Below the pieces are notes generated by a model. That model did no database searches, was not told where the DNA came from, and saw only the letters and a list, made by a program, of their open reading frames with translations. Positions 10,316-19,484 of a stretch of DNA of 64,000 nt are shown piece by piece (position 1 is the stretch's first letter; each line of letters starts with the position of its first letter). The stretch comes from Phaeobacter porticola (lineage in GTDB: Bacteria; Pseudomonadota; Alphaproteobacteria; Rhodobacterales; Rhodobacteraceae), in contig NZ_CP016364.1 in the NCBI RefSeq assembly GCF_001888185.1, forward strand, positions 1,736,001 through 1,800,000, in the 5' to 3' direction. A program made the translations under genes and the position numbers.

Positions 10316-11611
10316 ATGACCGATACAAAGAAAACCGCCCAGCTTAGCCTGAATGGCGAAACTTACGAGCTTCCCATTTTTTCGCCAACGACCGGGCCCG
10401 ATGTTCTGGATATCCGCAAGCTCTACGGCCAGGCCGGTGTGTTCACCTATGACCCGGGATTTACCTCCACGGCAAGTTGCGACAGCACCATCACCTACAT
10501 CGACGGTGGCAAGGGCGAATTGCTGCACCGGGGCTACCCGATTGACCAGCTTGCGTCGAAATCGCACCACCTGGAAGTCAGCTATCTGCTGCTTTATGGT
10601 GAGTTGCCGACGGCGACCCAGCTAGAAGATTTCGAGACCCGCGTGACCCGTCACACCATGGTGCATGAACAGATGCACAACTTCTTCCGTGGTTTCCGCC
10701 GCGACGCGCACCCGATGGCGACACTTGTTGGTGTTGTCGGCGCGATGTCGGCCTTCTACCATGACTCCACCGATATCAACGACCCCTGGCAGCGCGAAGT
10801 GGCTGCGATCCGTCTGATCGCAAAACTGCCCACCATCGCTGCGATGGCCTATAAGTATTCGATCGGCCAGCCCTTCGTGTATCCGCGCAACGATCTGGAT
10901 TACGCCGCGAACTTCCTGCACATGTGTTTCTCTGTTCCGGCAGAAGAATACCATGTCGACCCGATCCTGGCGCGTGCCATGGACCGGATCTTTATCCTGC
11001 ACGCGGATCACGAACAGAACGCCTCCACCTCGACCGTGCGTCTGGCGTCCTCTTCCGGTGCGAACCCGTTCGCCTGTATCGCCGCGGGCATTGCCTGTCT
11101 TTGGGGTCCAGCACATGGCGGCGCCAATCAGGCCTGCTTGGAAATGCTCAAGGAAATCGGCTCGGTCGACCGCATCCCTGAGTTTATCGAACGCGCCAAG
11201 GACAAAAACGATCCGTTCCGTCTGATGGGCTTTGGCCACCGGGTCTACAAAAACACCGATCCGCGCGCCAAGGTGCTAAAGCAATCCGCAGATGAAGTTC
11301 TGGAGCTGTTGGGCGTTGAGAACAACCCGCTGTTGCAGGTTGCCAAGGAACTCGAGCGGACTGCGCTGAACGATGAATATTTCATCGAGAAAAAGCTGTT
11401 CCCGAACGTCGATTTTTACTCCGGCATCATCCTCGAAGCGATGGGCTTCCCGACGTCGATGTTCACGCCGATCTTTGCGCTGTCGCGCACCGTTGGCTGG
11501 ATCTCGCAGTGGAAAGAAATGATTGCAGACCCACAGAACAAAATCGGTCGCCCGCGTCAGCTGTACCTCGGCGAAACTGCGCGCGACTACATTGATATCG
11601 AAAGTCGCTAA
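10316..11611 (+). CDS. gltA: Citrate synthase
   Basis: This 431-residue enzyme condenses acetyl-CoA with oxaloacetate to start the TCA cycle. The pattern is that of the hexameric Gram-negative type: [20 protein letters not shown] with its catalytic His, then [15 protein letters not shown] and [15 protein letters not shown], with the catalytic Asp in the [13 protein letters not shown] region. The frame is open from 10226, but the ATG at 10316 has an AGGAAGG ribosome site and matches family length. A strong terminator follows at 11653. Confidence 0.97.
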   Translation: MTDTKKTAQLSLNGETYELPIFSPTTGPDVLDIRKLYGQAGVFTYDPGFTSTASCDSTITYIDGGKGELLHRGYPIDQLASKSHHLEVSYLLLYGELPTATQLEDFETRVTRHTMVHEQMHNFFRGFRRDAHPMATLVGVVGAMSAFYHDSTDINDPWQREVAAIRLIAKLPTIAAMAYKYSIGQPFVYPRNDLDYAANFLHMCFSVPAEEYHVDPILARAMDRIFILHADHEQNASTSTVRLASSSGANPFACIAAGIACLWGPAHGGANQACLEMLKEIGSVDRIPEFIERAKDKNDPFRLMGFGHRVYKNTDPRAKVLKQSADEVLELLGVENNPLLQVAKELERTALNDEYFIEKKLFPNVDFYSGIILEAMGFPTSMFTPIFALSRTVGWISQWKEMIADPQNKIGRPRQLYLGETARDYIDIESR

Positions 11612-11652
11612 TCACAGGCGGCGCCACCACAACATCGGTGGCAGAAATCAGC

Positions 11653-11683
11653 AAACCCTGCCTTTTCGGAGGCAGGGTTTTTT
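11653..11683 (+). terminator. Rho-independent terminator after gltA
   Basis: Arms AAACCCTGCC and GGCAGGGTTT (11653-11662 and 11671-11680) form a stable stem followed by a T-run. It lies 42 nt after the gltA stop. Confidence 0.9.
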
Positions 11684-11941
11684 CATGTCTTCCTTCCGCA
11701 TGACGTGGGCGGGACGGAGCTAACGCGCAGATCTTAAGAAATACATCTTTTGATTGCAGGCTTACGTCTTTCGGCCAGTGCGACAATCAATAGGATAGCT
11801 CGTTGATGTTTCCGATCCGGAAACTTGGTTAACCTATTTCCTCGCATTTTACTCAATTACGGCGGGTTTCGATTGACGAAATTCGACCTCCTGCATAGGC
11901 ATGTCATTAATTGCTAATTAAACCTTAACGGGAGACGCACC
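11684..11941. other. Non-coding region upstream of the RTX gene
   Basis: No gene is supported here. The region is AT-richer than its neighbours near 11820-11930 and probably carries the promoter for the RTX gene. A GGAG site at 11931-11934 precedes the GTG at 11942. Confidence 0.45.
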
Positions 11942-12832
11942 GTGCTTATGCTTATGACATTGCTTGGGGTCGGCCTGCTGGCCGGCGTGATCATCAATGA
12001 CTCCGATGATTCAGACAGCGCCGATTCTGGTGCTAATGAGGGCGGTAACGAAGACAACAACGAAACCGTCGTCGAGGGCACCGAAGGCGCGGATCTGCTC
12101 TTTGGCACAACCGGCAGTGAGAGCCTGCTTGGTGGCGCCGGTGACGACAATATCGACGCCCGTGGCGGTCAGGACACCATCGAGGGCGGCGCCGGCGACG
12201 ACACGCTGGATGGCGGCTCGGCCGATGACAATATCTTCGGTGGCGACGGCGAAGACACGCTAGTGGGCGGCAACGGCGACGACTTTATGCGGGGCAACGC
12301 TGGCGATGACACGCTGATCGATACCCGCGGCGCGGATCATCTGGTTGGCGGTCAGGGCGATGACCTGATCATCGCAACCGGTATTTTGGATGAAGGTGCC
12401 TATGAGGACATCGTTCAGGGTCGCGAAACGCCTACCACCGCAGCCGAGGTCAACGCCTTACTGAACTTTGACTACACTAACGATCAGGACGGTGAAGGCG
12501 ACACCATCAATGCCGGCGCAGGCGATGACGGGATTCTCTTTGGCCTCAACGACACCGTGACCGGTGGCAGTGGCAATGACAGCTTTGAAACCGGCGCATG
12601 GCTAAACGAGGACGAGCAGGCCACGATCACCGACTTCACTGCCGATGATGACCGGGTGGTTTATTACTACGATGAGACCGAGAACGAGCCAGAGCTGGAT
12701 GTTGTCACTCGCGAGAACGAAGACGGCAGCACCGATGCCTTCCTTGTGGCTGATGGCGAAGAAGTTCTGCGCCTGATCAACGCCGGAACCAGCTTCAATT
12801 TGGCGGATCACGTGGCCCTTGTTGCCCGCTGA
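11942..12832 (+). CDS. Small RTX (hemolysin-type Ca2+-binding repeat) protein
   Basis: This 296-residue protein starts with a short hydrophobic stretch (about residues 1-19) and a very acidic spacer of Asp, Ser and Glu. A block of glycine/aspartate nonapeptides of the GGxGxDxLx type follows at about residues 40-140 (for example GGAGDDTLDGG). A second, smaller group lies near residue 190. RTX repeats bind calcium and are usual in proteins exported by type I secretion, but a type I C-terminal signal is not obvious and the N-terminal hydrophobic segment suggests membrane anchoring. The GTG at 11942 has a GGAG site 7 nt upstream; an ATG at 11948 is the alternative. No enzymatic domain is seen and no transporter lies nearby. 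Confidence 0.75.
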   Translation: MLMLMTLLGVGLLAGVIINDSDDSDSADSGANEGGNEDNNETVVEGTEGADLLFGTTGSESLLGGAGDDNIDARGGQDTIEGGAGDDTLDGGSADDNIFGGDGEDTLVGGNGDDFMRGNAGDDTLIDTRGADHLVGGQGDDLIIATGILDEGAYEDIVQGRETPTTAAEVNALLNFDYTNDQDGEGDTINAGAGDDGILFGLNDTVTGGSGNDSFETGAWLNEDEQATITDFTADDDRVVYYYDETENEPELDVVTRENEDGSTDAFLVADGEEVLRLINAGTSFNLADHVALVAR

Positions 12833-12911
12833 ATCTGGTGTGATTTCCTGCTCGACGGGTTCAATTGATCTGGCCCGATCCAACAGCCATTGACCATTCT
12901 ACCAGACTTGA

Positions 12912-12948
12912 AAAAACCGCCTCCCTGTGTCTCAGAGAGGCGGTTTTT
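12912..12948. terminator. Bidirectional Rho-independent terminator
   Basis: Symmetric arms AAAAACCGCCTC (12912-12923) and GAGGCGGTTTTT (12937-12948) give T-runs on both strands. It sits between the convergent RTX gene and the hydratase/isomerase gene and can serve both. Confidence 0.88.
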
Positions 12949-12991
12949 CCATATCGTATTAGGCCGATTTGCCGCGGAGGGCTCAGATGGC

Positions 12992-13768
12992 TTAGCGGCC
13001 TTCAAACTTGGCGGGGCGCTTTTCCATAAAGGCGGTGACGCCTTCCATAAAGTCGCGGGTCTTGCCGCACTGGCCTTGCAGATGTGCCTCTTCGGACAGC
13101 TGCTCCGGCAGGCTGTTGCCATAGCCATCGCGGATTGCCGTCTTGATTGCACCAAAGGCACGAGTCGGACCGGCGGCCAGATAGGCCGCGCGTGCGCGCC
13201 AATGGCCGTCGAACTCGGCGTCGGGAATGGCCTCCCAGATCATGCCCCAGTCGCTCGCCTGTTTGGCAGAGATCTTATCGGCGAACAGCGCGGCACCCAT
13301 TGCCTTTGCCATGCCCATCTGACGTGGCATGAACCAGGTGCCACCCGCGTCCGGCATCAGGCCGATACGGGCAAAGGCCTGCATAAAATAGGCGCTCTCG
13401 GTGGCAATCACCACATCCGCCGCCAGCGCCAGATTGGCGCCCGCGCCCGCAGCCGGGCCGTTTACAGCGGCAATGGTCGGAACCGGGCAATTGTAGATCG
13501 CCTCCAGCATCGGGGTGTATTCGTCCCGCAGCGTGCGCTCCAAATCCAGCTTGCCCTGACTTGCTGCATCCGACAAATCCTGACCGGAGCAAAAGGATTT
13601 GCCTTCGCCAGTCAGCACCACCGCACGGGCCTCTTTGCCGGCGCGCTGCATCGCATGGGTGATCTCTGCACGCGTCAGACCAGTCAGCGCATTCATCTTG
13701 GTCGGCCGGTTCAGCGTGACAACGGCCAAGCCGTCCTCCAGCGAAAACAAAATTTCCTTGTATTCCAT
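12992..13768 (-). CDS. Enoyl-CoA hydratase/isomerase family protein, PaaG-like
   Basis: This 258-residue crotonase-fold enzyme acts on acyl-CoA thioesters. The oxyanion-hole regions CSGQDL and GPAAGAGANLALA are present. The segment FARIGLMPDAGGTWFMPR resembles PaaG, which isomerises ring-1,2-epoxyphenylacetyl-CoA in phenylacetate breakdown. No other paa gene is adjacent, so a generic beta-oxidation role is also possible. A TTG one codon upstream is open, but the ATG at 13766-13768 was chosen. Confidence 0.85.
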   Translation of the reverse strand: MEYKEILFSLEDGLAVVTLNRPTKMNALTGLTRAEITHAMQRAGKEARAVVLTGEGKSFCSGQDLSDAASQGKLDLERTLRDEYTPMLEAIYNCPVPTIAAVNGPAAGAGANLALAADVVIATESAYFMQAFARIGLMPDAGGTWFMPRQMGMAKAMGAALFADKISAKQASDWGMIWEAIPDAEFDGHWRARAAYLAAGPTRAFGAIKTAIRDGYGNSLPEQLSEEAHLQGQCGKTRDFMEGVTAFMEKRPAKFEGR

Positions 13769-13929
13769 CAAAGGGCCTCGTGGTTAAAGGTTTTCCGCAG
13801 ACTTGCCTATGCAAGCCTGTAGGAAAAGGCAAACGCCGCGTAACCTCTAGCTGCAAACCACCCAAACGGTGCCGGCCGACGCCGCTATGCCGGTGAAGTT
13901 GTATTCCGGCAGGTCACCCGCGGTAACAA

Positions 13930-14424
13930 TCAGTCTTTCAGGATACGATCCAGTTGCGCCCGTTCCTGTGCGCTGAGCACCACAGCACCGGGATCCTCCT
14001 CGCTTGGCGTACGGCTGCGGTTGCGGATGTAGCCACCCGCCAGAACCAGCGCCAGCACCAGCATCAGAGGACCCGCCGCATAAAGCAGCCAGTTGGCGCC
14101 GGTCGCACGGGGGCTGAGCAGCACATATTCGCCATAGCGCTCGACGATGAAGTCCATCGCCGCATCATCGCTGTCGCCTGCCACCAGACGTTCGCGCAAC
14201 AGCAGGCGCAGATCGCGGGCCAGATCGGCATTGCTTTCGTCGATATTCTCGTTGCGGCACACCAGACAGCGCAGGTCCTTGGACAGTTCACGGGCCCGGC
14301 TTTCCAACGCCGGGTCCGCCAGAATTTCATCGGGCTCAACAGCCAGCACCGGGGTGCCCGCTACAACGAGGGGTGCAAGCAACGTCAACGACAGCAGCAG
14401 CCGGGCAAGGATCAGGCGGGTCAT
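13930..14424 (-). CDS. ccmH: Cytochrome c-type biogenesis protein CcmH
   Basis: This 164-residue membrane protein helps reduce apocytochrome c before haem attachment. It has an N-terminal signal peptide, the redox motif LRCLVCRNENI and a C-terminal transmembrane segment near residues 109-128. Start overlaps the end of ccmF by 4 nt, so the two are coupled. The short length matches the alphaproteobacterial CcmH/CycL form without the TPR domain, which is then a separate CcmI. Confidence 0.93.
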   Translation of the reverse strand: MTRLILARLLLSLTLLAPLVVAGTPVLAVEPDEILADPALESRARELSKDLRCLVCRNENIDESNADLARDLRLLLRERLVAGDSDDAAMDFIVERYGEYVLLSPRATGANWLLYAAGPLMLVLALVLAGGYIRNRSRTPSEEDPGAVVLSAQERAQLDRILKD

Positions 14425-16385
14425 TCGGCAGGCACTCCTTCACGTGGGGTACGGCGCGCCCCGGCTGCAACGCGGAACCGCCGATCCGTCAGGCTTAACA
14501 AACCGCCAAGCGCCATCAGCAGGCAACCGCCCCAGATCCAATTGGCCAGCGGCTTGATGTAGGTCCGCACCGTCCACCCGCCATTGGCCTGCTGATCCCC
14601 AATCACCACATAGAGGTCGCGCAGGATCCGGTAATCAATCGCCGCCTCTGTGGTGGGCATGCGCGAGACGGGATAGTCGCGTTTTTCAGGGTTCAACAGA
14701 GCCACAAAACGCCCAGCTCTGGTGACCTCAACATCTGCCATGGTGCTGCGGTAATTTGGCCCCTGCACCCGTCGCACGTTTTGCAATTCCAGCGTATAGG
14801 CCCCGACCACAAAGGGTTTGTTCAGCTCCGCAACACGAATGTCCTCATCCTGCCAGGCGGTCAGACCCGCGATTGCAAAGATCGTCACGCCAAGGCCGGC
14901 ATGCGCCAGCGTTTTACCCCAATCGGCACGGGGCAGCCGCAACATACGCCGAAAGCGTCCTGTCGCGCCCCCGCGCAACCAAAGATCAGCAAACGCACCA
15001 ACCACCATCCAGACCCCAAGGAACAGCCCGATAGGCCCCAGACCAGAGCGGCCGGTCTGCATTGCCCAGGCCAGCACGCCAAGAGCAACAGCCAAGGCAA
15101 AGACAAAGCGCAGCCGCCAAGCTGTACGCCCCACAAGGCCGCGTTTCCATGGCAACATCGCGCCCACGGGCAGAATGATCCCCAGCAGCACCATGAAGGG
15201 GCTGAAGGCCGCGTTAAAGAACGGCGGGCCGACGCTCAGCTTGCGGTCAAACGCCATTTCGGCAACCACTGGCCACAGCGTGCCAAAGAAAACCACGAAA
15301 CAGCTGACGGCCAGCAGGACGTTATTCGCCACCAGCGCGGTTTCCCGACTGACCAGACCAAAGACGCCTTTGGCCTGCATCGCTTGCGCACGCAGCGCAA
15401 ACAACAGCAGCGCGCCACCAGTAAAAAACGCCAGGATATAGAGGATGAACACCCCGCGTTCCGGGTCACTGGCAAAGGCATGAACCGAGGTTAACAGCCC
15501 GGAGCGTACGATAAATGTGCCGATCAGGGAGAAACCAAAGGCAAGGATCGCCAGCAGGATGGTCCAGCTTTTCAGGCTTTCGCGTTTTTCCACCACAATG
15601 GCGGAATGCAGCAGCGCCGCCGCCAGCAACCAAGGCATGAAGGAGGCGTTCTCGACCGGATCCCAGAACCAGAACCCGCCCCAGCCCAACTCGTAATAGG
15701 CCCACCAGGACCCCAGCGCGATACCGATGGTGAGGAAGATCCAAGCCGCCAGCGTCCAGGGCCGCACCCAGCGCCCCCAGGCGGCATCGACACGGCCCTC
15801 GATCAGCGCAGCAACGGCAAAGGAAAACGCCATGCTCAACCCGACATATCCGAGGTAGAGAAACGGCGGATGAAACGCGAGGCCCGGATCCTGCAACAGC
15901 GGGTTCAGCCCCTGCCCGTCAAACGGCGGCACTGCGAGGCGCAGAAACGGGTTGGACGTAAACAGGATGAAGGCAAAAAACGCCACCCCGATAGAAGCCT
16001 GCACCGCCAGCACCCGTGCCTTTAGCGTCGGTGGCAGTCCGCCCCCAAAAACCGAGGCCACAGCCCCAAACAGGCTGACAATCAGCACCCACAAGAGCAT
16101 CGAGCCTTCGTGATTGCCCCAAGTGCCTGAGATTTTGTAGAGCATCGGCTTGGCAGAATGACTGTTGAGTGCCACCAGCCGCAGCGAGAAGTCAGAGGTG
16201 ATGAACGCCCACATCAGCGCCATGAAGGCAAAGCCGGTAAAGAAGAACTGCGCCTGTGCCGCAGGTTCCGCAACCGACATCCAGCCGGGCCATCGGAAAT
16301 GGGCGCCAACCAGCGGCACCACCATCTGTACGATGGCAATCACAAAAGCGAGGATAAGGGCGAAGTGACCGAGTTCTGTAATCAT
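14421..16385 (-). CDS. ccmF: Haem lyase CcmF
   Basis: This 654-residue polytopic inner-membrane protein is the core of the haem-lyase complex that attaches haem to apocytochrome c. The tryptophan-rich WWD haem-handling signature is visible as GWGGFWFWDPVENASFMPWL. Other family blocks include WGNHEGSMLLWVL and LQDPGLAFHPPFLYLGYVG. It ends in an overlap with ccmH. The holin gene lies about 100 bp upstream, an unusual neighbour. Confidence 0.96.
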   Translation of the reverse strand: MITELGHFALILAFVIAIVQMVVPLVGAHFRWPGWMSVAEPAAQAQFFFTGFAFMALMWAFITSDFSLRLVALNSHSAKPMLYKISGTWGNHEGSMLLWVLIVSLFGAVASVFGGGLPPTLKARVLAVQASIGVAFFAFILFTSNPFLRLAVPPFDGQGLNPLLQDPGLAFHPPFLYLGYVGLSMAFSFAVAALIEGRVDAAWGRWVRPWTLAAWIFLTIGIALGSWWAYYELGWGGFWFWDPVENASFMPWLLAAALLHSAIVVEKRESLKSWTILLAILAFGFSLIGTFIVRSGLLTSVHAFASDPERGVFILYILAFFTGGALLLFALRAQAMQAKGVFGLVSRETALVANNVLLAVSCFVVFFGTLWPVVAEMAFDRKLSVGPPFFNAAFSPFMVLLGIILPVGAMLPWKRGLVGRTAWRLRFVFALAVALGVLAWAMQTGRSGLGPIGLFLGVWMVVGAFADLWLRGGATGRFRRMLRLPRADWGKTLAHAGLGVTIFAIAGLTAWQDEDIRVAELNKPFVVGAYTLELQNVRRVQGPNYRSTMADVEVTRAGRFVALLNPEKRDYPVSRMPTTEAAIDYRILRDLYVVIGDQQANGGWTVRTYIKPLANWIWGGCLLMALGGLLSLTDRRFRVAAGARRTPREGVPAE

Positions 16386-16491
16386 AGCCTATCTATAGGC
16401 CGATCCGGCAAGGCCGCCAATCGCAATCGGCGCGTCCTCACGCCGCAGTGTCCCCGCCCACGCGCGCCTAAAAGCGGCCAGTGCAAACCGT

Positions 16492-17103
16492 TCACTTGCC
16501 CACCTTGGATAGTTTCAGCCATTCTGCCAGCGCTGGGTTTTCCCTTTTTTTATTTATGGTTATACCCTGTGCATGATCCCCTTCGGAAGGATCAGACATC
16601 ACAGGCGCATCAGGTCCCGACGCGCGCAAATCATTGATCCGCGATACATTTGCCGCCACAGCGGGGGCCTGGGCCAGGCTGGCGGCAATCTCACGCTGGA
16701 AACCCTGACTTTTCAACTGCTGTCGCGCGCCAAAGTAAAACGAGACAATGACCCCCAGCAACCACCACAGCGGCTCCGGCACCAGTGCCAGCCCCTGCAT
16801 CCGGGCGGCAAACCACAAGGGATCCACCATCGCCGACCCCAGAAGCGCCAGCGTCGACAGTGCTAGCAAGGGACGTGGCAGGCGGTTCACCCCATCCATC
16901 CAGCGATCAAACAGGCTAACGGGGCCGTGCCCTGCCTGACTACGGGCGAATTCCGCTGCGAACTGCGCCAACGCATCCGCCCGGCTGGCGTGATCCCGTA
17001 TCGCGCCGGCTTCAGCGTTTTCGCGAAACACCTCCAGTGTTTCGGCGACCACATTGCGCTCCCGCCCGAACAGCCCGCGCAGCACATCTGCGATCAACCC
17101 CAT
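16492..17103 (-). CDS. Three-TM holin family protein (candidate GTA/phage lysis)
   Basis: This 203-residue protein has two clear hydrophobic segments near residues 78-95 (LLALSTLALLGSAMVDPL) and 108-125 (PEPLWWLLGVIVSFYFGA) and a charged C-terminal tail, matching what I know of the HOLIN_3TMs family (PF11351-like) linked to gene transfer agent release. Holins form holes in the inner membrane that let an endolysin reach the cell wall. Its start overlaps the end of the endolysin gene by 10 nt. Assignment rests on remembered family pattern and on the neighbour, not on a search. Confidence 0.75.
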   Translation of the reverse strand: MGLIADVLRGLFGRERNVVAETLEVFRENAEAGAIRDHASRADALAQFAAEFARSQAGHGPVSLFDRWMDGVNRLPRPLLALSTLALLGSAMVDPLWFAARMQGLALVPEPLWWLLGVIVSFYFGARQQLKSQGFQREIAASLAQAPAVAANVSRINDLRASGPDAPVMSDPSEGDHAQGITINKKRENPALAEWLKLSKVGK

Positions 17104-17705
17104 GCCACCACCCGCGCCTGAAACTCGGCCTCACTCAGGTGATACTGCGGCGAGACGAAACTCTCGGCCCGCAGGATCCAGCCCCCCTTGCCGCCCTTGC
17201 GGGTGCGGGCGTATTTGCGGCTGGCGGGACGGCGATCGGCGATGCGAAAGTAATAGTTGCGCCGGGCCACGCCATAGGCATCGCGCAGGGCAACCCGGCC
17301 AATCTTGGCCGCAGCGCGGGCCGCGCCCGCCGTTTGCGGACCGATCCGACCATCTACAGCAACCTGATATCCCATCTGCACCAACAGCCGTTGCAGGATC
17401 CGCACCGCATTAGCACCGGCATTAACATACATATCGAAGACCGACGGGTGCAGGACCTCAGGCAATGCGGCGATCCGGGGGGTGTTGAAGTAGTGCCGGA
17501 TATAGAGCTCAGCCGCTTGGTCCACGCTGACTGCTGCCACATCTGCCCTGTCGATACGCCCGTCACCGGTCAGGTCCATATCAAACCGTTGCAAGGTGCC
17601 AAGCGTCACCCCGTGGTTCGTCGCCCCGCCCGGATCATCCGGGTCATCAACATAGCCGCCTTCGCGGGCGACGATTTCATGAGCGATGGCTTTGATGTCG
17701 TGCAT
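17094..17705 (-). CDS. Endolysin: GH108-type N-acetylmuramidase with C-terminal peptidoglycan-binding domain
   Basis: This 203-residue protein is a candidate peptidoglycan hydrolase. The catalytic glutamate is in EGGYVDDPDDPGGATNHG near residues 16-33, the EGGY pattern of glycoside hydrolase 108. The later segment VDGRIGPQTAGAARA is typical of the PG_binding_3 domain. There is no signal peptide, which fits a holin-dependent endolysin. Frame is open to 17762, but the ATG at 17703-17705 has an AAAGGGA site upstream and gives the usual N-terminus. The holin follows with a 10-nt overlap. Confidence 0.85.
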   Translation of the reverse strand: MHDIKAIAHEIVAREGGYVDDPDDPGGATNHGVTLGTLQRFDMDLTGDGRIDRADVAAVSVDQAAELYIRHYFNTPRIAALPEVLHPSVFDMYVNAGANAVRILQRLLVQMGYQVAVDGRIGPQTAGAARAAAKIGRVALRDAYGVARRNYYFRIADRRPASRKYARTRKGGKGGWILRAESFVSPQYHLSEAEFQARVVAWG

Positions 17706-17782
17706 GTGCCTGTCCCTTTGGTTGGTTCGGGACATCAGCATGACAATAAAGAATGAGCGCACCCGGACCTGAGCGTGCGCTG

Positions 17783-17811
17783 AGGGCGCAACACCCCTCG
17801 GGGTGCGCCCT
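17783..17811. repeat. Imperfect GC-rich inverted repeat between ccmE and the endolysin gene
   Basis: AGGGCGCAACACCCC and GGGGTGCGCCCT pair with small bulges just upstream of the endolysin start and just after the ccmE stop. No T-run follows on the minus strand. It could attenuate or stabilise the lysis transcript. Confidence 0.4.
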
Positions 17812-17827
17812 GTTACAATGGCGAGAT

Positions 17828-18271
17828 TTAGGTGTCGGGTTCCTGATAGACGCCCTGTGCTTTCAGCGCGTCCATCACCTCTTTCGGCATGTAGGTTTCA
17901 TCATGTTTGGCAAGAATTTCAGAGGCTTCAAAGGTTCCGTTGATGTAGCGACCGGTCCCGACCATACCTTGGTTTTCGGAGAAGAGATCGGGCAGAACCC
18001 CAGTATAGGCCACCGGAACCGACGCCCCGCCATCTGTCACCACAAAGCGCACAGTTTCCCCCTGTCCGCGCATGATGCTGCCTTCCTCCACCAGACCGCC
18101 GATGCGAAACACCTCATTGGCCTCTGGCGGCTGTTCCATCACCTGGCTGGGCGAGCGGAAGAAATTGATGCCGTCCCGCATGGCATAGCCGATCAGCGCC
18201 GTGGCCACCACCAATGCCACAGTGGTGAGTGCGATGATCTGGATGCGGCGCTGTTTTTTCAGTGACTTCAT
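17828..18271 (-). CDS. ccmE: Haem chaperone CcmE
   Basis: This 147-residue periplasmic haem chaperone receives haem and passes it to CcmF. One N-terminal membrane anchor is at about residues 10-28. The OB-fold domain carries the haem-binding histidine in LAKHDETYMPKEV. The downstream genes are the endolysin and holin, then ccmF and ccmH, so the lysis pair interrupts the maturation genes. argC lies about 50 bp upstream. Confidence 0.94.
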   Translation of the reverse strand: MKSLKKQRRIQIIALTTVALVVATALIGYAMRDGINFFRSPSQVMEQPPEANEVFRIGGLVEEGSIMRGQGETVRFVVTDGGASVPVAYTGVLPDLFSENQGMVGTGRYINGTFEASEILAKHDETYMPKEVMDALKAQGVYQEPDT

Positions 18272-18324
18272 CGCGGCCTCTTTAGGTGTGGGTCCGGCGC
18301 ATGTTGCGCCAGACCTTTGGGTCG

Positions 18325-19353
18325 TTAGGGGAACAGCGGCGCCATCATCAGCCCGGTTGTCTCCTCCTCACCTAACATCAGGTTGGCATTCTGCAAGGCC
18401 TGACCGCTGCTACCTTTTGTCAGGTTATCCAATGCAGCGATGACGATGGTACGGCCTTCGATCCGGTCCGCCGCTACCCCAATGTGGCAGAAGTTCGAGC
18501 CGCGGATATGCCGGGTTGAGGGCGCCTCGCCAAACGGCAGCAGCTCGATGAACGGCTCATCCGCGTAGGCCGTCGCAAGGGTCTGATGGATCGTTTGCGC
18601 ATCGCCTTTCACATAAACGGTGGCAAGAATCCCGCGATTGGCAGGCACCAGATGCGGGGTAAACTGTACCTTTACCGGGCGACCGGCAATCTTGCTGAAT
18701 TCCTGATCAAACTCGCCCAGATGCCGATGGGTGCCGCCAACGGCATAGCCGTGATAGCCCTCGCTCAGCTCAGCGTGCAGCAGGTTCTCCTTGAGACTAC
18801 GACCCGCGCCGGAGACCGCGCATTTAAGATCCAGAATAATGTCATCAAGATCAATCACCGCGGATGCAATCAGCGGACGCAGGGCAAACTGGCCCGTGGC
18901 GGCGTTGCAGCCAGTGCCCGCCACCAGACGCGCGGATTTGATTTCCTCGCGGTAAAATTCGCTAAGGCCATAGACCGCCTCTTTCTGCTGGGCGAGGGCC
19001 GCGTGTGGGTTGCCATACCATTTTTCATACTCATCCGGATCCCGCAGCCGGAAGTCCGCAGACAGATCGACGATCTTCAGATCCTGCGGCAACGCCGCGA
19101 TGACCTCCTGGCTGGTCTTATGCGGCAGGGCACAGAAACACAGGTCGATACCGGTGAAATCAATCTCACCAATCTTGCACAGCACCGGCAGCTCCAGATG
19201 GCGCAGATGCGGAAACACCTGGGCCATGGTCATACCGGCCTTACGCTCTGCGGACAGTGCCGCGATCTCGATCGTGGGGTGCTGGGAAATCAACCGCACC
19301 AGCTCAGCGCCGGTGTAACCGGAGGCGCCAAGAATAGCTACTTTATGGGTCAT
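18325..19353 (-). CDS. argC: N-acetyl-gamma-glutamyl-phosphate reductase
   Basis: This 342-residue enzyme reduces N-acetylglutamyl phosphate to the semialdehyde in arginine synthesis, using NADPH. The nucleotide-binding [14 protein letters not shown] is at the N-terminus and the catalytic Cys lies in [11 protein letters not shown]. Length is normal. It is followed by ccmE at about 50 bp on the same strand. A perfect 14-bp palindrome lies about 100 bp upstream. Confidence 0.95.
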   Translation of the reverse strand: MTHKVAILGASGYTGAELVRLISQHPTIEIAALSAERKAGMTMAQVFPHLRHLELPVLCKIGEIDFTGIDLCFCALPHKTSQEVIAALPQDLKIVDLSADFRLRDPDEYEKWYGNPHAALAQQKEAVYGLSEFYREEIKSARLVAGTGCNAATGQFALRPLIASAVIDLDDIILDLKCAVSGAGRSLKENLLHAELSEGYHGYAVGGTHRHLGEFDQEFSKIAGRPVKVQFTPHLVPANRGILATVYVKGDAQTIHQTLATAYADEPFIELLPFGEAPSTRHIRGSNFCHIGVAADRIEGRTIVIAALDNLTKGSSGQALQNANLMLGEEETTGLMMAPLFP

Positions 19354-19452
19354 CAGGGACCTCTTTCGTGACTGGGGTAGAACCGAGACACCGCATCAGG
19401 GACGCGGCAGCAATAGCTGATAACGGCGCGAGGGGAATTGTTGCAGATCAAA

Positions 19453-19466
19453 CTTCACGCGTGAAG
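19453..19466. promoter_or_regulatory. Perfect 14-bp palindrome upstream of argC, operator candidate
   Basis: CTTCACGCGTGAAG is perfectly self-complementary and lies in the 131-bp gap between murI and argC, about 100 bp before the argC start. It has the form of a dimeric repressor site. The binding protein is unknown. Confidence 0.4.
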
Positions 19467-19484
19467 CCACTGCACCAATATCGG

